A stretch of 64,000 nt of DNA from Parasponia andersonii (taxonomy: Eukaryota; Streptophyta; Magnoliopsida; Rosales; Cannabaceae): assembly GCA_002914805.1 (NCBI GenBank), contig JXTB01000043.1, positions 235,679 through 299,678 of the forward strand. Reading direction: 5' to 3'. A model generated the notes under the pieces. That model ran no database searches. It was not told where the DNA came from and saw nothing but the letters and a program-made list of their open reading frames with translations. Every line of letters begins with the position of its first letter. The first letter of the stretch is position 1. This document shows positions 47,203-60,700 of this stretch, piece after piece. The position numbers and the translations under genes were made by a program.

Positions 47203-49096
47203 CGTCGTATACCCTTCATTGAGAACTTTCAGATAGGCAGGCGTTATTTTACGACCTACCTTATCCCAAAATTTCTGATAAAAAATTGTATGAAAACTAT
47301 CGGGACCCAACACCTTTATTAGCCCCATAAAAAAAGGGCTCGCTCCACTTCATCATTAGAGAAAGGCTGGCCTAGAGGCTGGACACTCTCAGGTGCAAGC
47401 CTGGTCTGAATATGCCAAATAACATTATAAAGGTCATCTTCACATGGATTAATACTACAAAAAATCTCTCCAAAATAATCTTCGGAGACAGATAAGATTT
47501 CCTCATCATCTTTTTTCCAATTTTCATTTCGGTCTCGTATACAAGAAATTGAATTTTTCTTTCTTCTATTGCTAGCTTTCAAATGGAAGTACTTCATGTT
47601 TCTATCACCTGCTTTAAGCCACTCTGTCTAGGTTCGTCGCCGCCAATTCATCTCTTTACGATAAAGGAGAACTTCAATCTCTTTCTCAATACTCTGAATC
47701 TCTGCAATAACATTTGCCACTTGACTCGAATGATAGAACCATGTTGACCTCTTGCGGCTTTTTTTCCAATACCGAGCTCCATTTTCCAAACTTTTGTTTA
47801 TCTACCCATCAATGCCAATTTGTAGCCCTCTAATTCCTTCCCCACTACTGCACTCATAGGATCAAGTTCTACCCCAAGAGTCGAGAACCCCAATTGTTTT
47901 TCACAACCTCCTTATAATCTTTTTCTTTGAGCCAGATGGCTTAAAGTGAAAGGGTTTAACTTAACAAGTCTTCTTAGCTTGGACTAAAGTCTCTAACTAT
48001 AGGAGCAGAGGTCGATGATTCGACTTAGAAAAATCCAAGTGTTGTACTACATAGTAAGGAAAAAGATTGCACCATCCATCATCACTAGCGAATCTATCCA
48101 ACCGTTCTTGTATGTACACCTACACTTCTCACTTATTTTGCCATGCCGATATATGACCTTGAAAGCCCAAATCAATCAAATCGTACGTAGTCTGACAAAG
48201 AAAACGGAATTGAAGGATAGAACTAGGATACTTATCAGGTCCACCCATTTTCTCTAAAAAAGAACAAATTTCATTAATTTCATTGCCACATATTCAAGGA
48301 AGACTGGAAAGACCTTTCAAACGTCGGAGTAAATCCCACAAAAACCTTCTATTCTCCGGTCTTGGATTGCCATAGAAACCCATAAACCGTCAATGAACAC
48401 CTTGAGGATAATCTATATGAGCATCTATATTGCCATGAGAAAACGAATGAATAGAGACATCCCAATCACCTTTCGAGAGAAGCATAAGACCTCCAGCCTG
48501 ACCAACACAATCAACCACGAAACTATTTGAGAAACCAAGCTAATACTTCATGTTATTTGCCGAACCAGTAGTAAGTTTAGTCTCAGATAGGAAGACTAAC
48601 CCAGGGGAAAAACTCCGAAAAAGATCCCAGAGAGCCGTCAACATACAAGGATTTCCCATACTTTGCACATTCCAGCTAATGCAATTCATTAGGCCCGGTC
48701 CGCAAAACTCGCCGATCTTGCCAACATTATAGAAAAATCCGAATCATAATTTTCTTTCCCTTCTTGTCACCACCCTGGGCGTCAATACCATCAGTATCTA
48801 ATTTACATCTAATCTCCAAAATCTCAACATTGCATGGATTATTCAAGACCGACAAACTAAACTTTGATTTCGGGTTTATCTTGTATGAATAGTCTTCTTA
48901 GAGGAGCTATATTTTGGCCCATGTTGGCCTAATTTTGGACCAAGGCTCAAGCCAATTTTAAGGGGACTTTTCTTATGAAGGTACTGAGGGACACGTTTCC
49001 AAGTCTTTTTCCATCTTAAGTTTTCACCCAACATACTCAACTAGGACTATAAAATCTTACCCAAAATTTGACTTTCTTCGACAAAAGAGTCCTCTG

Positions 49097-49657
49097 TCAA
49101 TAACCGTCGAGTATCTTTCTCCGGCCTCTTCCTTTGGAAAAAGATTGATCTTTTGAAATATGCTCCTCATATTGTGGAACATTAAGTTCTTTTAAATTTG
49201 AATCCAACTGTTTTGAAGAATCAATCAGCATAATATCTCTACAAATTAGGGAATCATTCTCCAAAATCTTAGTGGGATAGCGCTGACCAAGCACATCAGT
49301 AGCTCTAGGATTTGCATTGACTGTCGTCACCGTCGATGTAATCTTCTCTATCATCAAAATTTGGACTTTCTTTATGTTGGATATCACTCTAGGCCGTCTA
49401 GCCGTAGAGAAAGCTAATTCTTCCTCATACTCCCTCCTTTCTCCTGAATAAGTATCTCTATCTCCATCATAACCCAATTTATCTTCTTTCAATCCCTCTC
49501 TATTGGCCGCCTTGCTTCCCAAAACTTGCCAATGAGACTTAGATCAATCTTATCCTTCCTTTCTAGAGTAAACGTGTTTTGTCAATCTAACCACTTCCCC
49601 ATCTTCATCATCAAGATTAAGTCGCTCACATAACTTAGAAATCGCATCTAAATCCAT
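49097..49657 (-). pseudogene. LINE ORF1 relic
   Basis: The start MDLDAISKLCERLNLDDEDG at 49657 is the typical N-terminus of plant L1 ORF1 proteins (before a DUF4283 domain). Only about 40 codons remain, then a stop. From 49522 a second frame encodes an acidic, low-complexity C-terminal part. The RNA-binding and zinc-knuckle middle seems to be deleted. Confidence 0.55.
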
Positions 49658-49800
49658 AATGATTTCGTCGCAATAAAACACAATGGAGTAGACAGAGAAA
49701 AGGAACAAAGAAAAAAAAAGGAAACTAAAGCACCTCCTAAAAAGGTGACCGAGACAACCAGACGGCAATGGTACGTACTAAACTTCCACAACTCCGGCGT

Positions 49801-51910
49801 TTTTAGAGAAAAAGCATCGAGAGATGTAATCCATATTTAATGAATAAAATTTACGCTAAAAATCATATATTTTAAAATATATATCGTAAGTTAAAATTAT
49901 AATAAAAAATATAAATTATAGTAAAAGTTTACATTATAAATGTATACCGTTTATATTTGACATAGGTAAAAATTTATATTTTAGATATATAACACTTGTA
50001 TTTTTCAATCAAATGTGTACTATAAAATACGTATTTTTGAAAGAAAAATTAAAAATTAGTATTTATAAAAATAAGTTATAAAAATAGGTACTAATGTAAA
50101 TTTCTTTATAGGCTATTTTGATCATTTGTCCCGTTGACCAAATGAGCCATTAATATATCGAATAGTGATAATTTATATGTCCAAAAGAGCTATTAATATA
50201 TCGAATAGTGATAACTTATATGTCATACTCAGATAACAAAGATTATTCTCTAAGAAGCACTAGATACGAGGTTCAAATCCTTGCTCCCTTTGCCTTAATT
50301 ATAGATTAGTAACTTGTAACTATTACTGAGATTATATTCAAAAAAGAAAAACTCTTATGCCACTTGAAAAACAAAGAAAAAGAAAAAAAAAGTCATGCCA
50401 CATTTATTGATTTTGAAGATGTGGTTTACACCTAAAGGGTCTAATGACCTCATGTAAGCTAATAATATTTACCGAAGTTATTCTCTTTGAAGCATGGCTA
50501 CTCCATCCATCTTCTCAATCTCCTCCACGATTTTTTTATTGCGATCAAAGTCGTCATCGTCAAATTTGATGATTCCTTGATATCATATTTTTTTTTTTTT
50601 TTCAAATAATCATCTTCAAAATAATTCGACCGTGGTCGAGTTTGTTCCCAACCTTAGTCGAAGTTTTATTGGATTGTGGGGACGTGTGAGTAGTTTGGGG
50701 TTTTTAATTTTTGTCATTGTAGAAAGAGTTTGCTTTTACGAATGAGTACTATTTTGTCTCATATTTTACTATAAACTTTACCATAATTGATAATAGCCCA
50801 GATAATAGTTAGATCCCTGCCATTATTCGAACGAAGGAGTCAAATTACCTTTTTAACACTATAACCAAATGCACCCAAAATTTCACTTTGAAGTTTTTAG
50901 TGTAACATTCTAAACATAAATTTTAAGATCAGGCAATTAAGTTTTTTAGTCGTAGATAATGGATAATATTACGAGCACGACACTTGGCAATTTTTAGTTC
51001 AATAGTTGACAAATTAAAGTTATGAAAAATTATCAAGAGGATAATTTTAACTGATTTGACAAAGTGACGAGGGAATATATTTGAGACGTTAAATTCCTCA
51101 AGTAATCTTGGTGAAAAAATCGAAGAACAAAGTTTAGGCGAATATTTAGGGGACAGATTTATGTAATTGTGTTAGTATTAAGACAAGATTTGAAAGTTAA
51201 TTCTATTTAAAAGAAAAAAAAAAAAAGGACTTGGAAGAAATAGCCCCAAATATGATTAAAAATAAGAAATCTAGAAAAAAGAAAATAAAAAGAAAAAGAA
51301 AGCAGTTGTCTAAGTACTTATTTAGACAAGATTTTAATAAAGCATGTGGCATATACAAAAATGGAACTTGGAAGCCTATAAATTGGATAGTCAGTACCAT
51401 ATCCGGTTACTACTTTCCTATGGTGACTCTAATTAGTTAGAGTTAGTTATTTCCGTTAGACAGTTAACTTGGTTAAGACTGCAGCTTAACTAATCTGAAA
51501 CTGCTAGGGAATGGAATAACGTGTCAACAAACTGATAAGCCAAGCTTTAGAAGTTAGTCATGCTTTGTACTATATGAGGAGTATATCTCTCTTATTCTTG
51601 TACTATATGATAAGCCAAACTCTGTATTTGGCTTTACTGCGTTAAGTTCTGGGTGGTTTTGAGAGAAAACAGAGAGCTGGGAGGTCTAGTTTGGTTACTG
51701 GGAAAGGCTCAGAAAGTGAGCTTGTAATCTAGACTTGAGAGATTGTAAAGCAGAGATTATTGAGTGTGTAGCATTGGCTACATACTGTTCCTCTTGTGTT
51801 CGATCTTTTGCCTCGCTGCTTTCTATTCTCGAGTGCGAACTCGATCTGAATCACTACACCTACTCTGCTCTCCAAGTACCTTAAACTCAAAACCCTTTCT
51901 TCCATTGCCG
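49801..51910. other. AT-rich region upstream of F-box copy 3
   Basis: A 41-bp imperfect direct repeat (ATTAATATATCGAATAGTG words) lies at 50141-50223. An A-rich run is at 51209-51226. From about 51430 to 51800 the wording (AACTCTGTATTTGGCTTTAC, TTGTAATCTAGACTTGAGAG, ATTGAGTGTGTAGC) reads like a Copia-type LTR, but no partner is found. The last 100 bp before 51911 resemble the leader of F-box copy 1 (CTCGAGT, AACTC). Confidence 0.4.
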
Positions 51911-53409
51911 ATGGCGGAGGAACAGCAAAAGCGGAACTGGGAGGAACTGCCGAGAGAAGTGACGGAGTCGATATTGTCTAAGGTTGGCCCAATCTATGTC
52001 TTGATGAGTGCTCAGGACGTGTGCAAAAAGTGGTACCGAATCTGCCAAGATCCTCTGCAATGGAGAACCATTGACATGCGTAACAACAACGATATGCGTG
52101 ACTCGTACTTGAGGTCCTTGTGCTGTGAGGCGGTCGACCGGAGTGCTGGCCAGGTCGTTGATATCAACGTTGAGTACTTCGGAGACGATGTTAATCTTGA
52201 TATCATGGGACTTATTGTTTGGTACGTTCATGTTTTGAATTAGTGTTTTCAGTTGACTTGCTATAATTATCTGGCTATTACTAATTCTAAATTTCAAATG
52301 TATTAGTTCTGGGATTTTTTATTTATTTATTTTTTTCTTTCTTCTTTTTGAAGTGGTAAAGACATCTTATATCTTTACGGAAGTAACATTTGGAAATAGG
52401 GAAATACATTGTGTTAGCGTTTCTTCCCTTTTTTCTTCTTCTTTTTTTTTTTTTTTTCTCTCAATAATGAATGTTTAATTAAGATTAATTCAGGGGATTG
52501 AGCCAAATAGAAGAGTTTTCTGAGCTCAGAACTGAATTGTTTTCTTTCAAGTATAACCTTTCTGGCATGTCAACTAACTATAGTATTGTTTATATCATGG
52601 CATTAAACAATAGTCCTAGATTGTTCACATTAACTTTGCTTGAACACTTCTCTGTTTCTAGATTCAAATATTTATTGCACAAGTATCCAAATAGTTTAGT
52701 TACCTTATCTACATTATTTACTAACTTGTGCAATTACATTATTTACTAACTTGTGCAATTACAAATAACCTTTGACCTATCGTCTCTGCTCAAACGCCTT
52801 CGATATGTGCCTATTCGACATCTCAGACACGGCCACCGAAAAACTTCCACTTTTGGAGGAGCTTGAGCTCACACTCGACAATTTCTCATCAAGTTGTTTC
52901 ATAGATTTGCAAAACCGATGCCCTCATTTAAGGACATTGAAAGTGAACCGCCAAGATTATAATACCGACGTACAACCGCCTGATCATGAAGTGACTGAGG
53001 CTTCGTATAAGGATGTGGCACTTACCATTGCTCACTTCTTGCCCGAATTACGCCACCTCCAGCTTATCGGAAATCCGATGACTAACATGGGCTTGGAAGC
53101 TATGCTTGACCTGCGCCGATCGATGTCTAAAATCTAAAATTGGAAGGAGAGTTGGGGATAATGTGTAGGGAAAATATCAGACATCTGCGGCTTCCTCATG
53201 ATTCAATCGAGGACCTTGGATATCCTGCCGCCAGTCCAAATGAAGCCAATAATCCACCTTTCTCAATCAACGAGCTGGAAAATACTCGAGAATTCTCAAA
53301 TATGTATGGTGGTGAGTTTGGCTACAAGGATTATTCAAGCGAGGATGATTCATTGGACAACAACGATTTTGCCTACGATGATGATTGTTTGATTTTGATC
53401 AGACAATAA
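51911..53409 (+). pseudogene. SKIP19-like F-box/LRR, copy 3, degenerate
   Basis: Exon 1 (51911-52221) is open and keeps the F-box (NWEELPREVTESILSKVG, VCKKWYRICQDPLQWRTIDM) and an AVDRSAGQVVDINVEYFGDD block. The CAACAG acceptor present in copies 1 and 2 is replaced (TTTGACCT|ATCGTC). A nearby alternative AG gives either a stop or a wrong phase. Exon 2-like DNA from 52772 encodes TEKLPLLEELELTLDNF and ELRHLQLIGNPMTNMGLEAML, then a deletion and frameshift lead to a stop at 53137. The remainder (HLRLPHDSIED and an acidic tail) is open in another frame to 53409. Three defects suggest a pseudogene. A truncated F-box-only protein from exon 1 remains possible. Confidence 0.7.
52713..52762. repeat. 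25-bp tandem duplication before exon 2 of copy 3
   Basis: Two copies, apparently identical, beginning ATTATTTACTAACTTGTG, abut the point where the branch site and acceptor should lie. Confidence 0.92.
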
Positions 53410-54999
53410 GAAAATGGTACTGATACATTTTCAAAAGCCCTATTCAGATATTAGAGTTCCTTGTATCTTAAGTAACGGACTTGAAGTATGGGTATATGCA
53501 TGTACAAGTTTGATTTTGATTTAGTGCACAAGTTTCTAAATAGTTTTGTTTCCTTATCTTACTTTCTTGTACGACCTTGTCGTTTTTTGTCTTTGATATA
53601 GAATGGTTTTTAATATTTTGTGTTTCTTATTTCCGCATTCTACTCTAATGTATGCTTTAATTCACTTGAAATATTCTCTCTTATTACTAGTGTGAAAGAA
53701 AGTTTCAAAGAACACATCACAATTTAGCAAAAAGCACGGACCAATGTTTGAATTACCCTTTAGATATTTAAAAGAGAAAAGAGAATACAGATTAATATTT
53801 GAATTTTTTTTATTACACTTAATTGGAGTGTCAAGATATTCTACCTTAAGGCATTCTCTCACTTAGGGAGAGTGAAGTCAAAAGTTTGAGCCTTTACGTC
53901 AATTTTTTTTAACTCAACCGAATGAGAATAATTTTGAATAATTTTAGGAAGTGACCTATGACCGGAATATTATCTGCCCTTTTAATTACCATAAGAAAGA
54001 ATTTTTTTTTATTACTTTTGTCGTCTTCTCACTTCCATAGATAAGCCAAACTGGAATGAACGATAATTTCTAAGTACTGTTAGTATGATACGTTTATAGG
54101 GTTGAATATCACTGCATTAGTCATGGATGGAAGAAAAAAAAAAACAGAATAAGAAGATATAGTAAATTAAAACTTCTATATAATTTGTTTTTAAGAAAAT
54201 TGTTCATTTCTTTTGCTAATTAATATGTTTAGGTAAGAGTAGTCTCTTGTTCATTGTAAGAAAATTTCTTACTTAATTTTGAACAAATTAGATAAAGTGG
54301 TGAAATTGGTATTAATTTATTAATTTAAAAGAATAATTTTGTGACTTATGAAAATCCAGAGGTTATATTGAGCATTTCATCATGTATTTTTATCCTTGTG
54401 CTTATTCTAGGGAGTTCAGCATAGATGGGCTGAAGTTGACACATTTTTCTGAGGGATTTAGATGACGTGTCAGGAATACAGTTGGACGGACGTACTCAGT
54501 AGAAATGATGTGTTCTGATAATGAATACCATTAATGCGTCGGAATGAAGCCCCTCCAAATTATTTGGCCTATTCCAACGTGATTGGTAAATGCATCGGGG
54601 TACATTGTAGAGGCCAATCTCATGCGCCAGGTCACAGTAGAATTTTTAACACTACCTGACTACCATAACATGCACAACGCATCCGAGAAAAGTTCCAAAA
54701 AATTTTCAAACTCCCAAAATGACGACGTTTTACGAGGGGTTCTAGAAATTTCATATATAGGCGATTGAGTTTTCTAAAGCCAAAACCAACTTTTCCCATT
54801 AATAAATGAGTCTCCCTCGTGTCTTTCTTTATTTTCTTTTCTTAGGCTTTGTTTAGAACTAAATTGTGATGGAAAAGGATAGAAAGAGGAAAGTATTTTC
54901 CTAAAAATCTATAAAGCTTTCTTTTGAAACTTTTTCTTCTTTAGCATTAATTATTTCTATAAATTCTCTTGAATTGTTGTGACTTTGATTGGCACAATT
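53410..54999. other. Intergenic AT-rich region
   Basis: It holds the former 3' flank of F-box copy 3 to perhaps 53600, then AT-rich DNA. I see no gene, RNA or element end. Confidence 0.5.
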
Positions 55000-57365
55000 G
55001 AAACTTCGCGACCAGTGGCAAAAATGAAATTTTATAAGTAGAAATTCAAAAATTATTTTTTTAAAATTTATAAAAATGGTTTTTTTAATAATAAAATTCT
55101 CACAGTTTTGTGATCACCATTAGACATAGATTGTTAAAAAAAATTTATCAAACACACCAAGTATCATTATTAGCAGTCTTACAATCTAGCATAATAGTTA
55201 TATAGACTGGATTCGTAATACGGGCCCTTAATTATTAATACAAGTCAAGAAGGTAAATAGTACTATCATACACACTTATTAATTAGTCAACAGATAAGCA
55301 GCTTCTCATTGATCCACTCCTGAGTTCCTAAAGTCACACTGAGTACTACATGAGAGAGAGAATAGGGAGGTAAGCATAAAATACCCAGTAGGATACCTAA
55401 TTACCCTTTTTGGGAAAAACATTCGACATTAGAATCCCTGCATGATTAGCTGTTCTAAAAATAATTCACAAAATATATGATCAAAAGCGAATTGAAATTG
55501 TCGATAGAAATCATATTCAAAATCAATAAAGAAAAATCAGATAAATAATCCATTGTACACATATCATAAATTAACTAATCCTATGAACTCACACATTCTC
55601 ATCACGAATTAGAATAACTCATACTATATGTACTAAGTACTCTGCGTGATACCTAATCCCAGAAAACTGGAGGGACACCAATATTTCTATATCTACCGAA
55701 TAGAGGTAATTAGAAAACTCTGCGCAGGTTTTGCAGGATCTCACATAGGGCAAGGATATTGGCGGCCTACTAAACACCGCGATGCCTATGATGGACCTCA
55801 TGTATGATCATATAGTATGTGCAATAGGAGAGGCAATATAAACAACCATGTAGTAATATTCTGACGTACTTTGATTTTTAAATAAAAATCTATTTTGTGT
55901 TTTAAAAATCTAGCAATATAGTGCCGATGACTTTATTAAATCTCATAAATAAATCTTGTACAAAATGACACATAAAATATTCGAATAGGCCCACAATATT
56001 TCATAAATTCTCAGTTTATTAAAATAATTATTCAAACAATTTAATTTAATAAAATCACAAAATTTCACTTTTCTCAATATATTTCAATTTTTATGAAAAA
56101 TAACAAAAAATGAGGCAATTGAATCCCTTACCTCGAGATAGTAGCTATACTGAGCTAACGACGTTAGAAAAATCATCTGTTAGTCACCTAGTTGCTCATA
56201 TAGATGCTTGCGGATCCCGACATGCTTATTTGAAAAAGTGAATTTCCAATCGGAGCCCCAAATTGATAAATAAAGATTACCACTAAATTCAGAGTACCCC
56301 AAAATACTAGGTTAGACATATAATTTGTTGAAAATGGGTCTTGGTGGGGTACCGACTTGTGGCATGCAAAGCGATACTATTCACGAGCTATTTTCTCGAT
56401 TTTCATGCCACTTTAGAATAGAATAATATTTTCTATTAAAATTTGTCTCTCGGCCCTGCTGAGCCCAAATTCAAAGTTGGAATTCAATTTCGAGGTCCCG
56501 AGCATTATTTAAGATTAAAAATCCAAAAATTATAAAAATATCACTTTTTGGAAACATTTAGAAAAATGTCACTTTTTCAATTCTGAAATCAACACTCTTT
56601 TAGATATCGTTTCAACACTTCAAAATTATGATTATTATCATCTCAACCTCTTTAACATTGCATAATTTTCTTGGGCTAAATAATTCATTTCCAAATAATT
56701 ACAAAAATACCATAAATTTAATATTAAAATAATGTAACAGTGACAAGTTTCTCACTGGAACTGAGTTAGCTGCCGTGGGTGATCGAAAATGGATAGTGGT
56801 GTTGAGACGAAGTGAACGACGCCGACAATGTGCCAAACGGACATCGGATGACGAGTATATGGTTGGAAACTGATTTGTTAGCATTATCTTCTGGAGCTTC
56901 TAGCTTCGGCTACCAGCGGCGAAACTAAGCTACGATAGTTGGCTTCGACTCATCGGAGGCTTGGCAAGGGCACAAGGCAGCATTGGGGCGGCTCAGTGGC
57001 TGGATTGGCTTCAGATGGATTGTGGCAAAGGGAGAGTGTTTAGGGACTTCCGCGAATAAGAAAGGAAAAAATGAAGGATTTAATAGCAATTTTGAAAACC
57101 ATTGGTAGTGAGACACGTGTCAGCCTCTATTTTGACCGAAAAACTTTTAAAAATTCTACTTTGGCCACAAGTTTTAAAAGATCTTTTCAGTTTAGTCCAT
57201 TCTTTCCAAAAATATTTACATTTTTACTCAAAATATATCAAGAGTCAAATGTGGCTTTATTCATCCTAGATATTTTTAATTGAATACTCAAAAATTCAAT
57301 ATTACAAGATTGCCACTAGTCCATAAAATTATATTTTTGCCCTTAAAAAATTTAGGATTTTTACA
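55000..57365 (-). repeat. Left LTR of the second Gypsy element
   Basis: About 2.37 kb. Its inner edge is at TTACA|TCCTCTCCCCC (57365). The outer edge near 55000 is degenerate. The short open frames within it look accidental. Confidence 0.65.
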
Positions 57366-57377
57366 TCCTCTCCCCCG
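57366..57377 (-). other. Polypurine tract of the second Gypsy element
   Basis: On minus it reads GGGGGAGAGGA directly before TGTAAAAATCC, the first bases of the LTR. It primes plus-strand synthesis in intact elements. Confidence 0.65.
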
Positions 57378-57779
57378 TAAAAGAATTTCATCCTGAAATT
57401 CGAACACAACACAGAATTCAAAGTATAACCTCAAGCTAAAAGTTAAACAAATGATGATATTTCTCTTACATTTCTGTTTCTAGCTGCTAAATAGCTTTGT
57501 CTTCTTTGTGGTTTTGCCAGAGAACCTTGACAAGTGGTTTTCTTTGTTTCGAAGTACTTTAAGCTCTTTTCCTAGCATTCGAACTTGTTGTTCTTCATAT
57601 ATTATGTCCTCTTATAATAGCACTTCCACATACTAAATGACATATGACAGGTTAGGTATGTACCTTCTGAGCATTGAGATATGAAAATATTGTACACTCT
57701 GCCCAATTATGGTGACAAATTCAAGCGATATGCTACGGGCCCAATTCTAGCAGTTATCTCAAATGGTCCAATATACTTT

Positions 57780-60700
57780 AGAGCCAATTTGCCTTTTAGC
57801 CTAAATTTAGTGATTCTATGCCTTGGCGTGATTTTCAAGAATATTTGATCACCAACCTCGAACTCTACTTCACATCTTTTTGGGTCCGCATAACTTTTTT
57901 GACAACTTTACATAATTTTGAGTCTTTTTCGAATCTTATTAATCTTCTTAGTAGTCCCTTGTATCAATTTTGACCCAAGAGTAGCACGTTCTTCTGCATT
58001 AGCCCAACACAAGAGCGATCTACATGATCTCCCATACAATACCTCGTATGGAGCCATGCCAAGACTGGTTTGATAGCTATTGTTATAAGCATACTCCACT
58101 AATGACAGGTGATCATTCTAGCTTCTACCAAAATCCAGTATACAAGAGAGAATCATGTCCTTCAGGATATGTATAATCCTCTCAGATTGGCCATCTATCT
58201 GAAAATGATGAGCTGTACTGAGATTTAGTTATGTTCCAAAGCTCTCTATAAAACTCTCTAGAACGTTGATGTAAATCTTGGGTCTTTGTTAGAAAATATG
58301 ATTGATGGCACTCTATGTAATCGAACAATGTTATCAATGTAGAGACGACTAAGCTTGTTGAGGGAAAAATTAGACTTGATCGGTATGACATAAGCAAACT
58401 TTGTCATCTGATCAACTATCACCCAAAATGCTTTGTTCTTTCTCTGAGTTGTTGGCAAACCTATTACAAAATCCATAGTGATCTTGTCTCATTTCTACTC
58501 TGGTATGGGTAAAGGTTGCAATAGTTCGACTGGTCTCTGGTGTTCTGTCTTGACTTGCTAAAATATCATACACTTAGCTATAAAAGTAGCTACATCATGC
58601 TTTATACCTTTCCACGAGTACTGTCTTTTCAGATTATGGTATATCTTTGTGCTACTAGGATGTAGCACAAACTTGGACTTATGAGCCTCAGTGAGAATAG
58701 TTTCTCTAAGGTGAGGATTGTTTGTTACCACTAGCTTCCCTCTAAAAAGCACAAGTTCCTCTCTATTCATACTCCAACCTTCTAACTATTCACCATTTTT
58801 GAGTTAATTCCATATTGTTCTCAACTCTTGATCTTGCCATTGACTTTGTTGCACTGTTTGGAGAAGTGATGGTGTAGCAATAATATTACTAAGACATGCA
58901 ACTTTGTCAGTTTCGAAGTACTGCAAATTATAATCACCAATTTTTATAAAATTCTTTAAATCTTGAAAAATAAGTGCAGCTAATATACCATGAGATTTTC
59001 TACTCAAAACATCAGCTACTACGTTGGCTTTACCAGGATGGTACTACAAGTTGGAGTCATAATCTTCTTTATATTCAACCTATCTTTGCCTCAAGTTCAA
59101 TTCATGTTAAGTGAAGAAATATTTCAAGCTCTTGTGATTGGAGAACACGTCAAAGTTCACACCATACAAGTAACATCTCCAGATCTTGAGGGTGAAAATC
59201 ACCACTGCAAGTTCCAGGTCATGGGTTGGATAATTCTTCTTATGTGGCTTTAACTGACGGGAAGCATAAACCACTACCTTATCATTCTACATCAAAACAC
59301 ATCTCAATCTAGAACTGGAAACATCAGTGTATATAATATAAGGTTCATTATTGTTAAGAACAATAAGAATAGGTGCAGTTGTCAATCTCTTCTTTAATTC
59401 CATGAAAGCTTTTTCACAGTCATCATTTGAGGCAAACTTGACATCTTTTCTTGTAACTTTGTCAAAAGTAAGGCAATTCTCAAGAAATTCTCTACAAAAC
59501 GACGACAATAGCCTGCTAAACTGAGGAAATTTCTTATCTCAGTTACATTCTTCGATCTTTCCCACTTTAGAATAAATTCTATCTTAGTAGGATCGACTAA
59601 AATATTCTCTTGAGAAATCACGTGCCCCAAGAATTTCACTTCTGTCATCTAAAAGTTACATTTGGATCTTTTGGCAGAAAATTGATAATTTCTCAAGGTT
59701 AAAAGTACAATCCTTAAGTATTCTGCATACTTTTTCCGAGTCTTTAAGTATATCAAGATATCGTCAATGAAGACAACTACAAACCGATCTAGATAAGGTC
59801 TAAATATTTTGTTCATGAGATTTATGAATGCTATAAGAGCATTAGTCAGACCAAAAGGCATAACCAAGAACTTAAAGTAGCCATAACAGTCCTGAACGCG
59901 GTTTTTGGTATGTCTTCTTCTCAAATATTCAACTAGTGATAACCTAATCTCAAATCGATCTTGAAGAAAAATCTTGACTCACCAAATTTATCAAACAACT
60001 CATCTATCCTTGACAGAGAATATTTATTCTTCACTATAAACTGATTCAATCTTCTATATTTAATACAGAGTTTAAGCATTCCACCAGTTTTCTTGGCAAA
60101 CAAAATAGGAGCAACCCATAGAGAAGTACTATTTCCAACGAATCCCTTTGATAAAAGATCATCCAGCTGATTTCTCAATTCAGTCATCTGTACTGGAGTT
60201 ATACAGTACACTGGAATAAAAACTGGTTGGACTTTGGGAATCAAATCTATACAGAATTCGATCGCCCTATTAAGTGGTAGCCCTGGTAAATCCTCTGAAA
60301 AAACAACTAAAAAATCTCTAACCACTGATATCCAGGGGTGTTGATCGACAGTCTCCATCTCACCATTATTGGCAAACAAATTTCCGTAACATTCGAGTTT
60401 TTTTCTTCTATCCATACATGCTTTCAAAATCAAACTAGGTTTCAAAGGATTCAAACAGACTTGATAAACAATAGGACATCCATCCTTAAGCAAAAGAGTA
60501 ACTCTCTTTTTGAAACAATCAAGAGTAGTTCGATATTTGGATAACCAATCCATATCGAGAATCATATCAAATTATTGCAAGAGTAACATAATCAAATCAG
60601 CTAATAGTTCTTTAACGTCAATCAAAATTAAACAATCACAACACATAGTAGAGACATCAGCTACTCCACCCATTGTTGTATCCAAAGTCAAAATAGAATC

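Larger units (their letters stand above)
29700..48689 (-). pseudogene. LINE ORF2 relic: endonuclease, RT, RNase H
   Basis: The endonuclease starts MNCISWNVQSMGNP and continues with LVFLSETKL. The EN-RT linker at 47597-47319 reads KYFHLKASNRRKKNSISCI. After the Gypsy insertion, LFADDSII (about 36902-36925) is the RT catalytic FADD box. At 36493-36230 comes LPRSLGGLGFWDFQLFNKSL, then a zf-RVT block with CPLWYRDESLSHALFRC at about 35750. RNase H begins MNSDASVRKGTDFIGVGVVF near 35374. The hAT insertion interrupts it, and it resumes with PRHGNKVAHELANRA at about 29760-29820. Several in-frame stops and shifts; not functional. Confidence 0.75.
29640..49800 (-). mobile_element. L1-type LINE retrotransposon, split by two insertions
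   Basis: On the minus strand, in order, come an ORF1 start (49657), an apurinic-type endonuclease (about 48689-47640), reverse transcriptase (47597 leftward), then zinc-knuckle and RNase H parts near 35900-35140, finishing at 29950-29700. A T-run at about 29651-29662 on + is the likely poly-A tail. The Gypsy element (37496-47202) and the hAT element (29958-35140) are inserted in it. Without them it would be about 5.3 kb. Many stops and frameshifts show it is old. Exact outer ends and target duplication were not found. Confidence 0.75.

Noticed and set aside
51430-51800. Copia solo LTR before F-box copy 3
   Set aside because: The wording is suggestive, but no terminal pair or target duplication could be found, so it is mentioned only in the region note.
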